A stretch of 54,391 bases of DNA from Afipia sp. GTDB lineage: Bacteria; Pseudomonadota; Alphaproteobacteria; Rhizobiales; Xanthobacteraceae. Positions 17,290 to 25,321 of the stretch are shown here, in pieces. The notes beneath the pieces were generated by a model. The model worked only from the letters and a program-made list of their open reading frames with translations. It made no database searches and was not told where the DNA came from. Position 1 is the first letter of the stretch. Every line of letters begins with the position of its first letter. The DNA is taken from assembly GCA_017308495.1 (NCBI GenBank), contig JAFKES010000121.1:1-54391 (forward strand), in the 5' to 3' direction. The translations under genes and the position numbers were made by a program.

Positions 17290-18213
17290 CTATCCTATCC
17301 ACTCGACCCCAGGCTTTCGTAACGCTTCCAGATGGCTCTTGGTCAGATCGACCAAAAGACTACGGACGGCATCTCCCGCCAATGTCAGCGGAAAGTCGCT
17401 GGATGAGATGATCGAAGCCGTCAGGAGAAGCGGCGGCTCGATCAGAAGAAGTAGCGCCAGTCCCTTCTCGCCAAGATCCGACAGATTTCCTGCCGGAAGC
17501 ACCGTATGTCCGATGCCGGTTCGCACAGCCGCCAGGACGCTGGACCAGACATCGGCTTCAGTGACAATGTTCGGCGATATTCCTGCGTCGCCGAAAGCGC
17601 GATCAAGCACCATGCGGGTGACATTCTCGAGACTCGGCAAAATGAGCGGAAGCTTTCCAAGCTCGGCAAACGAGATGGTCGCAGCCGTTTTGGACAACGG
17701 CTTGCGGCTTACGAGATAGAGTCGCTGCCGGAAAAGCGGCTTCCGGGCAAAGATCGGAACATGTTCGTCTTCAAACACAACAGCCATGTCGAGGGTGTTG
17801 GCTTGCACCTTCATCTTAACGGACTGACTATCGGCAACGGACAACCTCAGCGTGACATTCGGCAATGCCTGCCTGCTGGCTTCGATCAGCGGACTGGCAA
17901 ACAATGTAGCCAAGGTTGAAGACATCCCGACACTGACCACACCCTCGATCTGGCCGCCGCTGGAGCGGATGATGCTGGGAAGGTTCTCGACCTGTTTGAG
18001 AATGGATGTCGCTTCACGGTAAAGAGCTTCGCCGGCTTTTGTCGGCCGCACGCCGCGCGCGCTCCGTTGCAGCAATTCGATGCCAAGCTTCTCCTCGAGC
18101 TCTGCGATTTGCTGGCTGAGCGCCGGCTGCGCGACATGAATGGTCGCAGCCGCACGCGATATACTGCCTGCATCCACGATCTTCACAAAATAGCGGAGAT
18201 GACGAAGCTGCAT
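17290..18213 (-). CDS. LysR-family transcriptional regulator
   Basis: The 307-residue protein has an N-terminal helix-turn-helix (S-R-A-A-A-T-I-H-V-A-Q-P-A-L-S-Q-Q, identical over this stretch to the regulator at 12252) and a C-terminal effector domain with R-T-G-I-G-H-T-V. It is transcribed in the same direction as the AtuA-DUF4387 gene, with 151 bases between them, and is a likely regulator of it. The left tRNA-derived repeat lies about 130 bases upstream of its start. Confidence 0.88.
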   Translation of the reverse strand: MQLRHLRYFVKIVDAGSISRAAATIHVAQPALSQQIAELEEKLGIELLQRSARGVRPTKAGEALYREATSILKQVENLPSIIRSSGGQIEGVVSVGMSSTLATLFASPLIEASRQALPNVTLRLSVADSQSVKMKVQANTLDMAVVFEDEHVPIFARKPLFRQRLYLVSRKPLSKTAATISFAELGKLPLILPSLENVTRMVLDRAFGDAGISPNIVTEADVWSSVLAAVRTGIGHTVLPAGNLSDLGEKGLALLLLIEPPLLLTASIISSSDFPLTLAGDAVRSLLVDLTKSHLEALRKPGVEWIG

Positions 18214-18346
18214 TTTGCACTAGATACCAATGAGATGAATCGACCCCGCCGCCAAACGAAACTGTCGACGATGGAAGCCAAAGAACATTGTTGCCACATG
18301 CGGGCCTTCCACCCGATATCAGGAAATCTCCGGTATCACACGAATG

Positions 18347-18395
18347 TTTGGTGGGCCCGACGGGACCCAAACCTGCAACCAGACCGTCATGAGCG
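18347..18395 (-). repeat. Decayed copy of the CAU-anticodon tRNA 3' half (left attachment-site-like repeat)
   Basis: On the minus strand this stretch reads from the anticodon loop (C-T-C-A-T) through the variable and T arms to the acceptor end and CCA. It matches 33766-33814 plus the adjacent T at 33765 wherever the intact gene is conserved, including an exact 18-base run. The 5' half (D arm and 5' acceptor strand) is not recognisable, so it cannot make a functional tRNA. Confidence 0.8.
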
Positions 18396-18660
18396 AGTCT
18401 GCCGACCAAACCAATCACGATAAATCAACGAGTTAGCAGAAATTCGAGCGCGTTTGTCTCGATCTACAGCGGCCGTTTCATTGGCGAAACATTGGTAGTG
18501 CCTTGCGACGTTATGTGGCGCGGAACACCACGCTGCACAGAACTAAACCCCGACAAGCTGGACCAAGCTGCGAGCGCAGCAGTTCACCACTTGGCCTCCG
18601 ACAAACCCAATATTTGCTAAGGAGACACCATTTCAGGCGTTAGGAAACATTTCGATCCGG
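18396..18660. other. Intergenic stretch at the left island edge
   Basis: Between the tRNA remnant and the end of the glutamate dehydrogenase gene there is no supported coding frame. I see no strong hairpin or integrase sequence here. Confidence 0.5.
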
Positions 18661-19920
18661 CTAAGGAAACAGTCCGCGCGTATGTTTGGCATCGCGAACA
18701 CGTTCCACACCAATCGCCATCGCAGCTGTCCGATTGAAGACCCTATCGCGCCGAGCTCGCACTACCATCTGATCGAACGCGCGATCGAGAATCTGGTATT
18801 GCCGTCGGACCACCTCTTCCTCTTCCCAGAACAACTGCTGCAAATCCTGCACCCATTCGAAGTAACTGACCACCACTCCACCAGAATTGCACAGGATGTC
18901 CGGAATTAGGAAAATCTCGTTTTGCCGCCGCGCGAGCACCAAATCAGCATCCGGCGTTGTCGGTCCGTTGGCGCCTTCTGCGACAATCCGGCAACGCAAC
19001 CTGTCGGCAACGTCCGCATCAATGACGCGTTCTCTGGCCGCGGGAATGACAACGTCGCAAGGAAGCGTCAGAATCTCGGCCGGATCGCACGCAAGCTCGC
19101 TGGAATATCCCGCCAGACTTCCGTGTTTTGCCGCATGCGTTATGAGATCGGGAATATCAAGACCGGCCGCCCGATAGAGCGCACCGGTATGGTCGCTCAC
19201 AGCGATCACTTTGACTCCGTCGTTGTATAGTTCTAGCGCCGCGATGGAGCCGACATTCCCGAACCCTTGAACCACGGCCGTTGCGCCGCTTATTCTCAAT
19301 TGAAGATCATTCATGACCCGCCGCGTCAGATAGGCCACACCGCGACCCGTCGCTTCCCGGCGTCCCAGCGTTCCGCCTGCGCGAACTGGTTTGCCCGTCA
19401 CAATTTCAGCGACGGTCTTTCCTTGATACATGGAATACGTATCCATGAACCACGCCATCACCTGTTCATCGGTCCCCATATCGGGCGCCATCACGTCGGT
19501 ATGCGGACCGACGAACGGGATCATTTCCTGCATATAGCGTCGCGACAACGCTTCACGCTCACGATTCGAGAGAGCCGAAGGATCGACGCAAATGCCACCC
19601 TTCGCGCCACCGTATGGCAAACCGGCCAGCGCGCATTTCCAGCTCATCCAGACCGCGAGCGCCGCCACTTCGCCAATGTCGACACTTGGCGCAAAGCGTG
19701 TGCCGCCCTTGGTCGGACCCAGCGTAAGATGATGCTGAACCCGATATCCTTCGAAGACCGCAATAGAACCATCGTCACGATGAATCGGGCACGAAACTGT
19801 CACCGCACGTTTCGGCATCAGGATGCGTGGCCGAACGTCCTCTGGGATCGCCAAGTAATCCGCGATCACGCCAAACTGCGTTGCCGCCATTTCGAATACG
19901 GGCCCGCTGTAAATTGTCAT
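18661..19920 (-). CDS. Glutamate dehydrogenase-type (Glu/Leu/Phe/Val) dehydrogenase
   Basis: The 419-residue enzyme has the N-terminal dimerisation domain with K-G-G-T-R-F, the substrate and catalytic lysines in W-K95-C-A-L-A-G-L-P-Y-G-G-A-K107-G-G, and a C-terminal Rossmann domain with V-V-Q-G-F-G-N-V-G-S. Length is typical for hexameric NAD(P)-dependent glutamate dehydrogenases (about 420). The frame is open to 20205 through the upstream gene, but the ATG at 19920 follows GAGAGG and begins where family members begin. It lies downstream of two acyl-CoA dehydrogenase genes on the same strand. In this island it would convert glutamate, the predicted pathway end product, to 2-oxoglutarate and ammonia. 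Specificity for another amino acid is not excluded. Confidence 0.9.
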   Translation of the reverse strand: MTIYSGPVFEMAATQFGVIADYLAIPEDVRPRILMPKRAVTVSCPIHRDDGSIAVFEGYRVQHHLTLGPTKGGTRFAPSVDIGEVAALAVWMSWKCALAGLPYGGAKGGICVDPSALSNREREALSRRYMQEMIPFVGPHTDVMAPDMGTDEQVMAWFMDTYSMYQGKTVAEIVTGKPVRAGGTLGRREATGRGVAYLTRRVMNDLQLRISGATAVVQGFGNVGSIAALELYNDGVKVIAVSDHTGALYRAAGLDIPDLITHAAKHGSLAGYSSELACDPAEILTLPCDVVIPAARERVIDADVADRLRCRIVAEGANGPTTPDADLVLARRQNEIFLIPDILCNSGGVVVSYFEWVQDLQQLFWEEEEVVRRQYQILDRAFDQMVVRARRDRVFNRTAAMAIGVERVRDAKHTRGLFP

Positions 19921-20021
19921 CGCCAGATCCTCTCGGGTGTCGGGAAAGACGGCAGCCAGCCGACTTTCCCATGCGCCAAGGCGACGCAATCGCTGATGCC
20001 GGCATAAGCCACGCCGAAGGC

Positions 20022-21119
20022 CTACGAAACGAAGGTCGTTTGGCTGTGTCGCAGATAGTGTTCGGGAGCCCCGTAAAGCAAGCCGTTCACGAGGATCCGC
20101 TTGACATACCGGCCAACGTCGCACTCCGCCGTCATGCCAATCGCTCCGTGAAGCTGGATTGCCTCCTCGCAGATCAATCGTCCTGACCATAGGCTTTGGA
20201 TCCAAGCCGCAGCGGCAAGCGCACGGGCATCGTCTTTTCTGTCGGTAAGCGCCATCGACGCTGTCATGACCAGTGATCGCGCCTCATCGAGCTTGATCCA
20301 CATATCCACGAGACGAAACTGAATATCTTGAAACGAGCCGATCGGGCGGCCGAATTGCCGACGCGACTTCACATAGTCGAGCGTGCTGTCGAATAGCATC
20401 TGCATTGCGCCGACGTTATCTGCCGCCGCAGCAGCCAGGATATCCGAGATAACGGCGTCGATAATTGCCGATGCATCTCCCTTGTCGAGTCGCGCCGCCG
20501 ATCCTACGAACGTTCCATTCATATCGATGCGCGCAGCTTGTCGGCCGTCGGCAAAATGGTAAGGCGTGACTATAACCCCCGGCGTGTCCAGGGCAAGTTC
20601 GATCAGGGCGATCTCACTTCCACCATCGATTTGAGCACTCACAATAACAGCGTCAGCGCCGGCAATCTCCATCACATTCAGCTTGGTGCCCGTCAGACGA
20701 TAACCATCGCCGATTGGAGTACAGATAGTTGCTGTACCATAAGGCTGATAGCCACGCCCATCATCGAAGAGTCCAAGCGCTATTCGGCGCGCACCATTCA
20801 TCAAATTTTCGAGATTCGAGAATGCATTGGCGCAACGCGCGAGAACGCCACCCGCACCGACCACCGATGAGATGTAGGGGGCGCGGAGAGCACCACTTCC
20901 AATGCGCTCTGCGACAATCATGTTACCGACGGCTCCAAGACCATAGCCCCCGTGATCTTGTGCAAAGGGCACACCGAGCCAGCCGAGTTTGGCAAACCCA
21001 GTCCATAGCTCCGCGACACTTTCAGGCGACGACTTACGATCGCTTCCAGCGCGCTCCGCGACAAACCGACCGAGCGCATCGGCAAGCATCGTTTGTTCGT
21101 CGTTCAACAAATAGTCCAT
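20022..21119 (-). CDS. Acyl-CoA dehydrogenase, smaller subunit-type
   Basis: The 365-residue flavoprotein has an acyl-CoA dehydrogenase architecture, with the R-R-Q-F-G-R-P-I-G-S-F-Q segment of the C-terminal helical domain. It lacks the strong C-terminal Y-G-G-T-x-E-I-Q-R motif that carries the FAD-contacting turn in classical enzymes; instead it has G-A-I-G-M-T-A-E-C-D near the end. This resembles one member of the two-gene FadE28/FadE29-like alpha2-beta2 dehydrogenases. It starts 15 bases after the stop of the neighbouring acyl-CoA dehydrogenase gene, so a heteromer of the two is likely. The pair would insert a 2,3 double bond into an acyl-CoA, here possibly a propionyl side chain on a ring. 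Confidence 0.85.
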   Translation of the reverse strand: MDYLLNDEQTMLADALGRFVAERAGSDRKSSPESVAELWTGFAKLGWLGVPFAQDHGGYGLGAVGNMIVAERIGSGALRAPYISSVVGAGGVLARCANAFSNLENLMNGARRIALGLFDDGRGYQPYGTATICTPIGDGYRLTGTKLNVMEIAGADAVIVSAQIDGGSEIALIELALDTPGVIVTPYHFADGRQAARIDMNGTFVGSAARLDKGDASAIIDAVISDILAAAAADNVGAMQMLFDSTLDYVKSRRQFGRPIGSFQDIQFRLVDMWIKLDEARSLVMTASMALTDRKDDARALAAAAWIQSLWSGRLICEEAIQLHGAIGMTAECDVGRYVKRILVNGLLYGAPEHYLRHSQTTFVS

Positions 21120-21134
21120 GATCGATACCTGCCC

Positions 21135-22313
21135 TCAACCCAGCCCTAAAACCTGACGCGCTAGAATCATGCGCTGGACCTCGTTGGAGCCGCCCCAAAT
21201 CGTCAGCTTGCGCTGGTTCAGATAAGCAGCAACGGCTCCACCAGCCGTTCCTCTGCCAAAGGGAGCATCCCCCTCCCCGTCAAGGAACGCCGCGTCAAAG
21301 GGAAGACTGTCCGGGCCCGTCAAATCGAGCCGAAGGCGTGTAATCTCTTGAGCAACTTCGGTGCCGCGGATCTTCAGCTTCGAGGCCTCTGGTCCTGGGT
21401 TTTCGCCTGCATTCATCCTGGAAAGCAGCCGCAGCTCCATGTATTCCAGCGCCAACAGTTCAATAGCGAGCCGCGCGAGACGATCCTCGATAACAGGTGA
21501 GACCGAAGGAGCGGTCGCAGCAAGGACCTTGAGCTCTCGCAACATCCGCTTCGCGCGCGCCGAGCCAGACATCGAAAACCGCTCGAACTCCAGCAAGAAC
21601 TTGGCGTAAGTCCAACCTTTGCCTTCTGCTCCGACGAGATTATCGACAGGCACACGAACGTTGTCGAAGAACACTTCGTTAAACTCCGCGTCACCGTCGA
21701 GTGTACGGATCGGGCGAACAGTTATTCCAGGCGAGCGCATATCAATCAGAAGAAAGGAGATGCCTTCCTGAGGTTTCACCGTCGTATCGGTCTTGACCAG
21801 ACAAAACATCCAGTCGGCCCAATTCGCCCATGTCGTCCAGATTTTCTGACCGTTTACGACATAGTGATCGCCATCGCGCGCGGCGGCCGTCCTTAGAGCC
21901 GCGAGGTCCGATCCCGCGCCCGGCTCTGAGTAACCCTGGCACCAAAAGTCCTTGTTCCCGAGAATGCGAGGCAAGAATCGATTCTGTTGTTCTTTCGACC
22001 CAAATGAATAGATCACCGGCCCTGCCATCGCGATGCCGAATTGACAGGGATGCGGGCAAGGCAACGCGCCATATTCCTGCTCGAACAGATACCGTTGCGT
22101 TGGAGTGAGACCGGGCCCGCCGAAAGCCTTGGGCCAACCGATCGCATACCAGTTTCGACGCGCCAGGATATCCTGCCAGGAAATGAAATCGTCGCGCGTC
22201 AGGCGCTGGTTGTTCGTCACTTTTGCCGCAAGATCGGACGGCAGGTTGGCTTCAAGGAAGCGCCGAACATCCAGCCGAAACGCATGGTCTTCGGCGCTGA
22301 AATCGAGATTCAT
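21135..22313 (-). CDS. Acyl-CoA dehydrogenase, larger subunit-type
   Basis: The 392-residue flavoprotein shows Y-S-E-P-G-A-G-S-D-L-A and N-G-Q-K-I-W-T-T-W-A (FAD and substrate contacts), and the C-terminal W-G-G-S-N-E-V-Q-R-M. Length and motifs are typical of acyl-CoA dehydrogenases acting on bulky or branched acyl-CoAs. It lies between the CoA-transferase (30 bases upstream) and the second dehydrogenase (15 bases downstream), forming one operon. Together with the transferase it suggests activation of a free acid to a CoA thioester followed by desaturation. Confidence 0.9.
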   Translation of the reverse strand: MNLDFSAEDHAFRLDVRRFLEANLPSDLAAKVTNNQRLTRDDFISWQDILARRNWYAIGWPKAFGGPGLTPTQRYLFEQEYGALPCPHPCQFGIAMAGPVIYSFGSKEQQNRFLPRILGNKDFWCQGYSEPGAGSDLAALRTAAARDGDHYVVNGQKIWTTWANWADWMFCLVKTDTTVKPQEGISFLLIDMRSPGITVRPIRTLDGDAEFNEVFFDNVRVPVDNLVGAEGKGWTYAKFLLEFERFSMSGSARAKRMLRELKVLAATAPSVSPVIEDRLARLAIELLALEYMELRLLSRMNAGENPGPEASKLKIRGTEVAQEITRLRLDLTGPDSLPFDAAFLDGEGDAPFGRGTAGGAVAAYLNQRKLTIWGGSNEVQRMILARQVLGLG

Positions 22314-22343
22314 AGTGCCCCTAATCTTGGTTGCGTGCGAAGA

Positions 22344-23534
22344 TCAAATGATTCCGTCAGCCGCGAGCATGGAAATCTCGCTGTCCGACAAACCCAACAC
22401 GTCTGCGAGAATGCTCCGATTGTCCTCGGCAAGACCGGGCGCCGGTCGAATATCGCCGCGCGGGCAGCCGTCGAAATGAACGGGTTGCTCAGGCAAGTGC
22501 ACAGTGCCCAGCCGCGGATTGGCCACAGCGGTGAGCAATCCGCGATGCACTGCGTGATCACTCATGGCCGCTTCCGCGACCGTCCAGATTTCTGAAGAAG
22601 GGATGCCGGCATCCAGAAGGCACTTCACCGCCGCTGAGGCCGTCAGGTTGGCGGCCCAGGTTTCGATCACCGCCCGCAACGCCACCTCGTTCTGCCGACG
22701 CAAGCGATCACTGGAAAAACGCTCATCCTGCGGCAAATCCGGATGACCAATCAGGCCGGAGAATTTCTCGAAAAGAACATTGTTGGCTATCGCGATGATG
22801 AACATCCGATCGGCTGCCCGATAAGCACCGAACGGCGCCGACAACGGATGCTGGGCGCCGGAGCGCTCAGGCGATTGACCTGTCACCTGAAATTGAGCGA
22901 GAGCCGTCGGCAACAGCGAAAATAGCGAATCGAACATCGCAACATCGAGCCGCGCACCTTCGCCGGTCCGAGCCCGGCGAAACAGCGCCGAGCTGATCCC
23001 CCATGCGGCGAAGAGACCCGACACAGTGTCACCGACCGAATCTCCCACCAGGACGGGGGGGCTGTCGGCATTGCCGGTAAGGCTCATCAAGCCGGAGGTT
23101 GCTTGAGCGACGACATCATAGCTAGGATGCAAGGACAAAGGCCCGTTCTGGCCGAAGCCCGAAATCGAGCAATAGATCAGATCAGGTTTGACCGTCTTCA
23201 GGGCGTCGTAACCAATGCCAAGTTTGTCCGCGACACCCGGACGAAAATTTTCGACCACAACGTCGCAACGCGCCGCGAGCTCAAGCACCAATTTCAGCGT
23301 ACCTGGGCGCTTCAAATCGAGCCGAAGACTCCGCTTGCCGCGATTGACCAATTCGAAATTCACACTCACATCATTTTTGAACGCCCCCATCGCGCGCTGA
23401 TCATCGCCACCCGGGGGCTCGATCTTGATCACTTCGGCGCCGATGTCGGCAAACAAAGCCGTGCAGAAGGGGCCGGCAAGGACGCGGCTGAAATCAAGGA
23501 TGCGAACGCCAGAAAGCGGTTTCTCGGAAGTCAT
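22344..23534 (-). CDS. CaiB/BaiF-type (class III) CoA-transferase
   Basis: The 396-residue protein has the family N-terminus L-D-F-S-R-V-L-A-G-P and G-A-E-V-I-K-I-E-P-P-G-G-D, the N-R-G-K-R-S-L segment, and the catalytic aspartate region V-G-D-S-V-G-D169-T-V-S-G. Class III transferases move CoA between carboxylic acids through an aspartyl anhydride. It is the first gene of the operon CoA-transferase, two acyl-CoA dehydrogenases, glutamate dehydrogenase. It is divergent from the MFS transporter gene, so it probably loads CoA onto the imported acid. The acid is unknown. Confidence 0.9.
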   Translation of the reverse strand: MTSEKPLSGVRILDFSRVLAGPFCTALFADIGAEVIKIEPPGGDDQRAMGAFKNDVSVNFELVNRGKRSLRLDLKRPGTLKLVLELAARCDVVVENFRPGVADKLGIGYDALKTVKPDLIYCSISGFGQNGPLSLHPSYDVVAQATSGLMSLTGNADSPPVLVGDSVGDTVSGLFAAWGISSALFRRARTGEGARLDVAMFDSLFSLLPTALAQFQVTGQSPERSGAQHPLSAPFGAYRAADRMFIIAIANNVLFEKFSGLIGHPDLPQDERFSSDRLRRQNEVALRAVIETWAANLTASAAVKCLLDAGIPSSEIWTVAEAAMSDHAVHRGLLTAVANPRLGTVHLPEQPVHFDGCPRGDIRPAPGLAEDNRSILADVLGLSDSEISMLAADGII

Positions 23535-23875
23535 GGCACGGATGTCTCACCACATGCAGCGATAGCCCGATGTTTCCGCCGGGCGAGAGTAACGGCACGA
23601 GAATTCTTGCACAAAGATCTCTTGGCAACGAGGATTCCGCGAATTCGACAATCTGATTTCTCGAATACCGAAAATGCAGCGCCCTTCCGGACCAGCGAGT
23701 TCGGTTTCCGCTATGGTTCATTTCAGCTTTCGGGGTTCGACAACGCAAATGATCCCACGCAGGCTGGGTGGGTTCGGGGGTAAACCATTTAGCCCGGTGC
23801 TCCGCGTTGGATCATCACCGGAGCCATATGCTCCCATTGTGCGTATTATCGAAACCGGAGTTCAGGGGGAGCGGG
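23535..23875. promoter_or_regulatory. Divergent promoter region between the CoA-transferase and transporter genes
   Basis: These 341 bases separate two divergently transcribed genes and must contain both promoters. LysR proteins commonly bind such regions at T-N11-A sites, but I cannot single out one. No coding frame here is supported. Confidence 0.45.
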
Positions 23876-25186
23876 ATGAGCGAAATGAGTTTACAGAACG
23901 CAGCGGATGTCACGCGCGGCGATGCGAGAGTCGGCCGAAGGGCCGTTATCGCCGCCTCAGCAGGAAATGCTCTTGAGTGGTACGACTTCACGGTCTACGC
24001 CCTCTTCGCTGTCTATATCGCGAAGAATTTTTTCCCGGGGGCGGACCAGACTACGGAGTTGATCAAGGCTTTCCTCGCATTCGGTCTCGGCTTTGTCATC
24101 CGCCCGCTAGGCGCCATCGTTCTTGGCTCCTACGCCGATCACGCTGGTCGCAAAGCCGCTCTTACTCTCACCATCTTCCTGATGGCTGTCGGCACGCTGG
24201 TGATTGCAGCAGCGCCGACATATGCTGCAATCGGCATCGGCGCCCCGATCCTGCTACTAGTCGGACGAGTATTGCAGGGCTTTTCCGCCGGTGGTGAGGT
24301 CGGCGGAGCCGCGGCTTTTTTGGTCGAGCATGCACCGGCCGACAAGAAGGGCCGGTATGCTTCGTGGCTGCAGGCCAGCATGGCTATGTCGAACATCATC
24401 GGCGCCCTGGTCGCGTTTGCGGTCACATCGCTGCTGACCCAGGATCAAATCGGTGATTGGGGGTGGCGTATTCCGTTCATCATCGGCCTGGCGATTGCCC
24501 CAATCGGCATGTGGATGCGTCGAACCCTGGACGAAACACCTCATTTCAAGCTTGAGATTGAACGTCATTACAAGACAAGCCGGGCGCAACGGGCGCCGCT
24601 AACGGCGGTGTTCTCCGAATTTCCACGCGAGCTGATAAAAGGCGTGGGCATGTGTGTGCTGTGGACGGTATCGACGTATACGCTGGTTATTTTCATGCCG
24701 ATCTATGTGCAACGAACTTTCGGCATTACCGGCTCACAAGCCTTCATGGCCGCACTCATCGGCAACGTATTCATGGTCGTCACCTGCGTGTTTGCAGGTG
24801 CGCTCTCAGATAAGATCGGTCGGAAAAAGATACTGGTCGGCGCGGCCATTATCCTCGCGCTTGGTACCCACCCGCTGCTCTGGCTGGTCAAGGCCTCGCC
24901 CACCTTGGAGGTGATGATCTTTGTTCAGGTGACCTTTTGCATCATTACCGCATTGTTCGTCGGGGTCGCGCCGGCGGCGTTGTCGGAGATCTTTCCGACT
25001 CGCGTCCGCTCGACCGGAATGTCACTTTGTTACAATACGGCCACAACCATCTTTGGCGGCTTCGCTCCGGCCATCCTGACCTGGCTATCGCAGCAGGGAG
25101 GCATTTATGCGCCGGCCTGGTATGTAACGGTCGCAGCTATATGTGCATTGGTGTCACTCGCGACATTCAAGACATCGACAGAGTAA
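23876..25186 (+). CDS. MFS transporter, metabolite:H+ symporter (MHS) type
   Basis: The 436-residue protein has about 12 membrane helices and the MHS signatures A-G-N-A-L-E-W-Y-D-F near the N-terminus, a Y-A-D-H-A-G-R-K loop between helices 2 and 3, and G-R-V-L-Q-G-F-S-A-G-G-E in helix 4. Relatives import ketoglutarate, proline, betaines, shikimate or aromatic acids with protons. The ATG at 23876 is preceded by a G-rich GGGGGAG. It is divergent from the CoA-transferase operon and 135 bases upstream of the double LysR gene, so it is the probable importer of the island's substrate. Confidence 0.88.
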   Translation: MSEMSLQNAADVTRGDARVGRRAVIAASAGNALEWYDFTVYALFAVYIAKNFFPGADQTTELIKAFLAFGLGFVIRPLGAIVLGSYADHAGRKAALTLTIFLMAVGTLVIAAAPTYAAIGIGAPILLLVGRVLQGFSAGGEVGGAAAFLVEHAPADKKGRYASWLQASMAMSNIIGALVAFAVTSLLTQDQIGDWGWRIPFIIGLAIAPIGMWMRRTLDETPHFKLEIERHYKTSRAQRAPLTAVFSEFPRELIKGVGMCVLWTVSTYTLVIFMPIYVQRTFGITGSQAFMAALIGNVFMVVTCVFAGALSDKIGRKKILVGAAIILALGTHPLLWLVKASPTLEVMIFVQVTFCIITALFVGVAPAALSEIFPTRVRSTGMSLCYNTATTIFGGFAPAILTWLSQQGGIYAPAWYVTVAAICALVSLATFKTSTE

Positions 25187-25212
25187 TCCTTCATTGCATT
25201 TCTAACGAAGCG

Positions 25213-25246
25213 GGGAGCGCGGCCACAGCCGCGCTCCCTTTTTTAT
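25213..25246 (+). terminator. Intrinsic terminator after the MFS transporter
   Basis: An 11-bp perfect GC-rich stem (25213-25223 with 25228-25238, loop CACA) is followed by a T-rich run. It ends the transporter transcript and separates it from the regulator gene. Confidence 0.9.
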
Positions 25247-25321
25247 TTTGATGGTTCTGGCTTACCAACCAACTCCATCCGCGCTAGGTTGGCTCTTCGG
25301 CCATATCCGACGAAGGCGCCT

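Noticed and set aside
18345-18420. A second complete tRNA gene at the left repeat
   Set aside because: Only the 3' half is recognisable; the D arm and 5' acceptor strand needed for a cloverleaf are missing.
18661-20205. Longer glutamate dehydrogenase starting at 20205
   Set aside because: The first 95 codons read antisense-like Arg-rich sequence overlapping the upstream acyl-CoA dehydrogenase gene; the ATG at 19920 has a ribosome binding site and matches family length.
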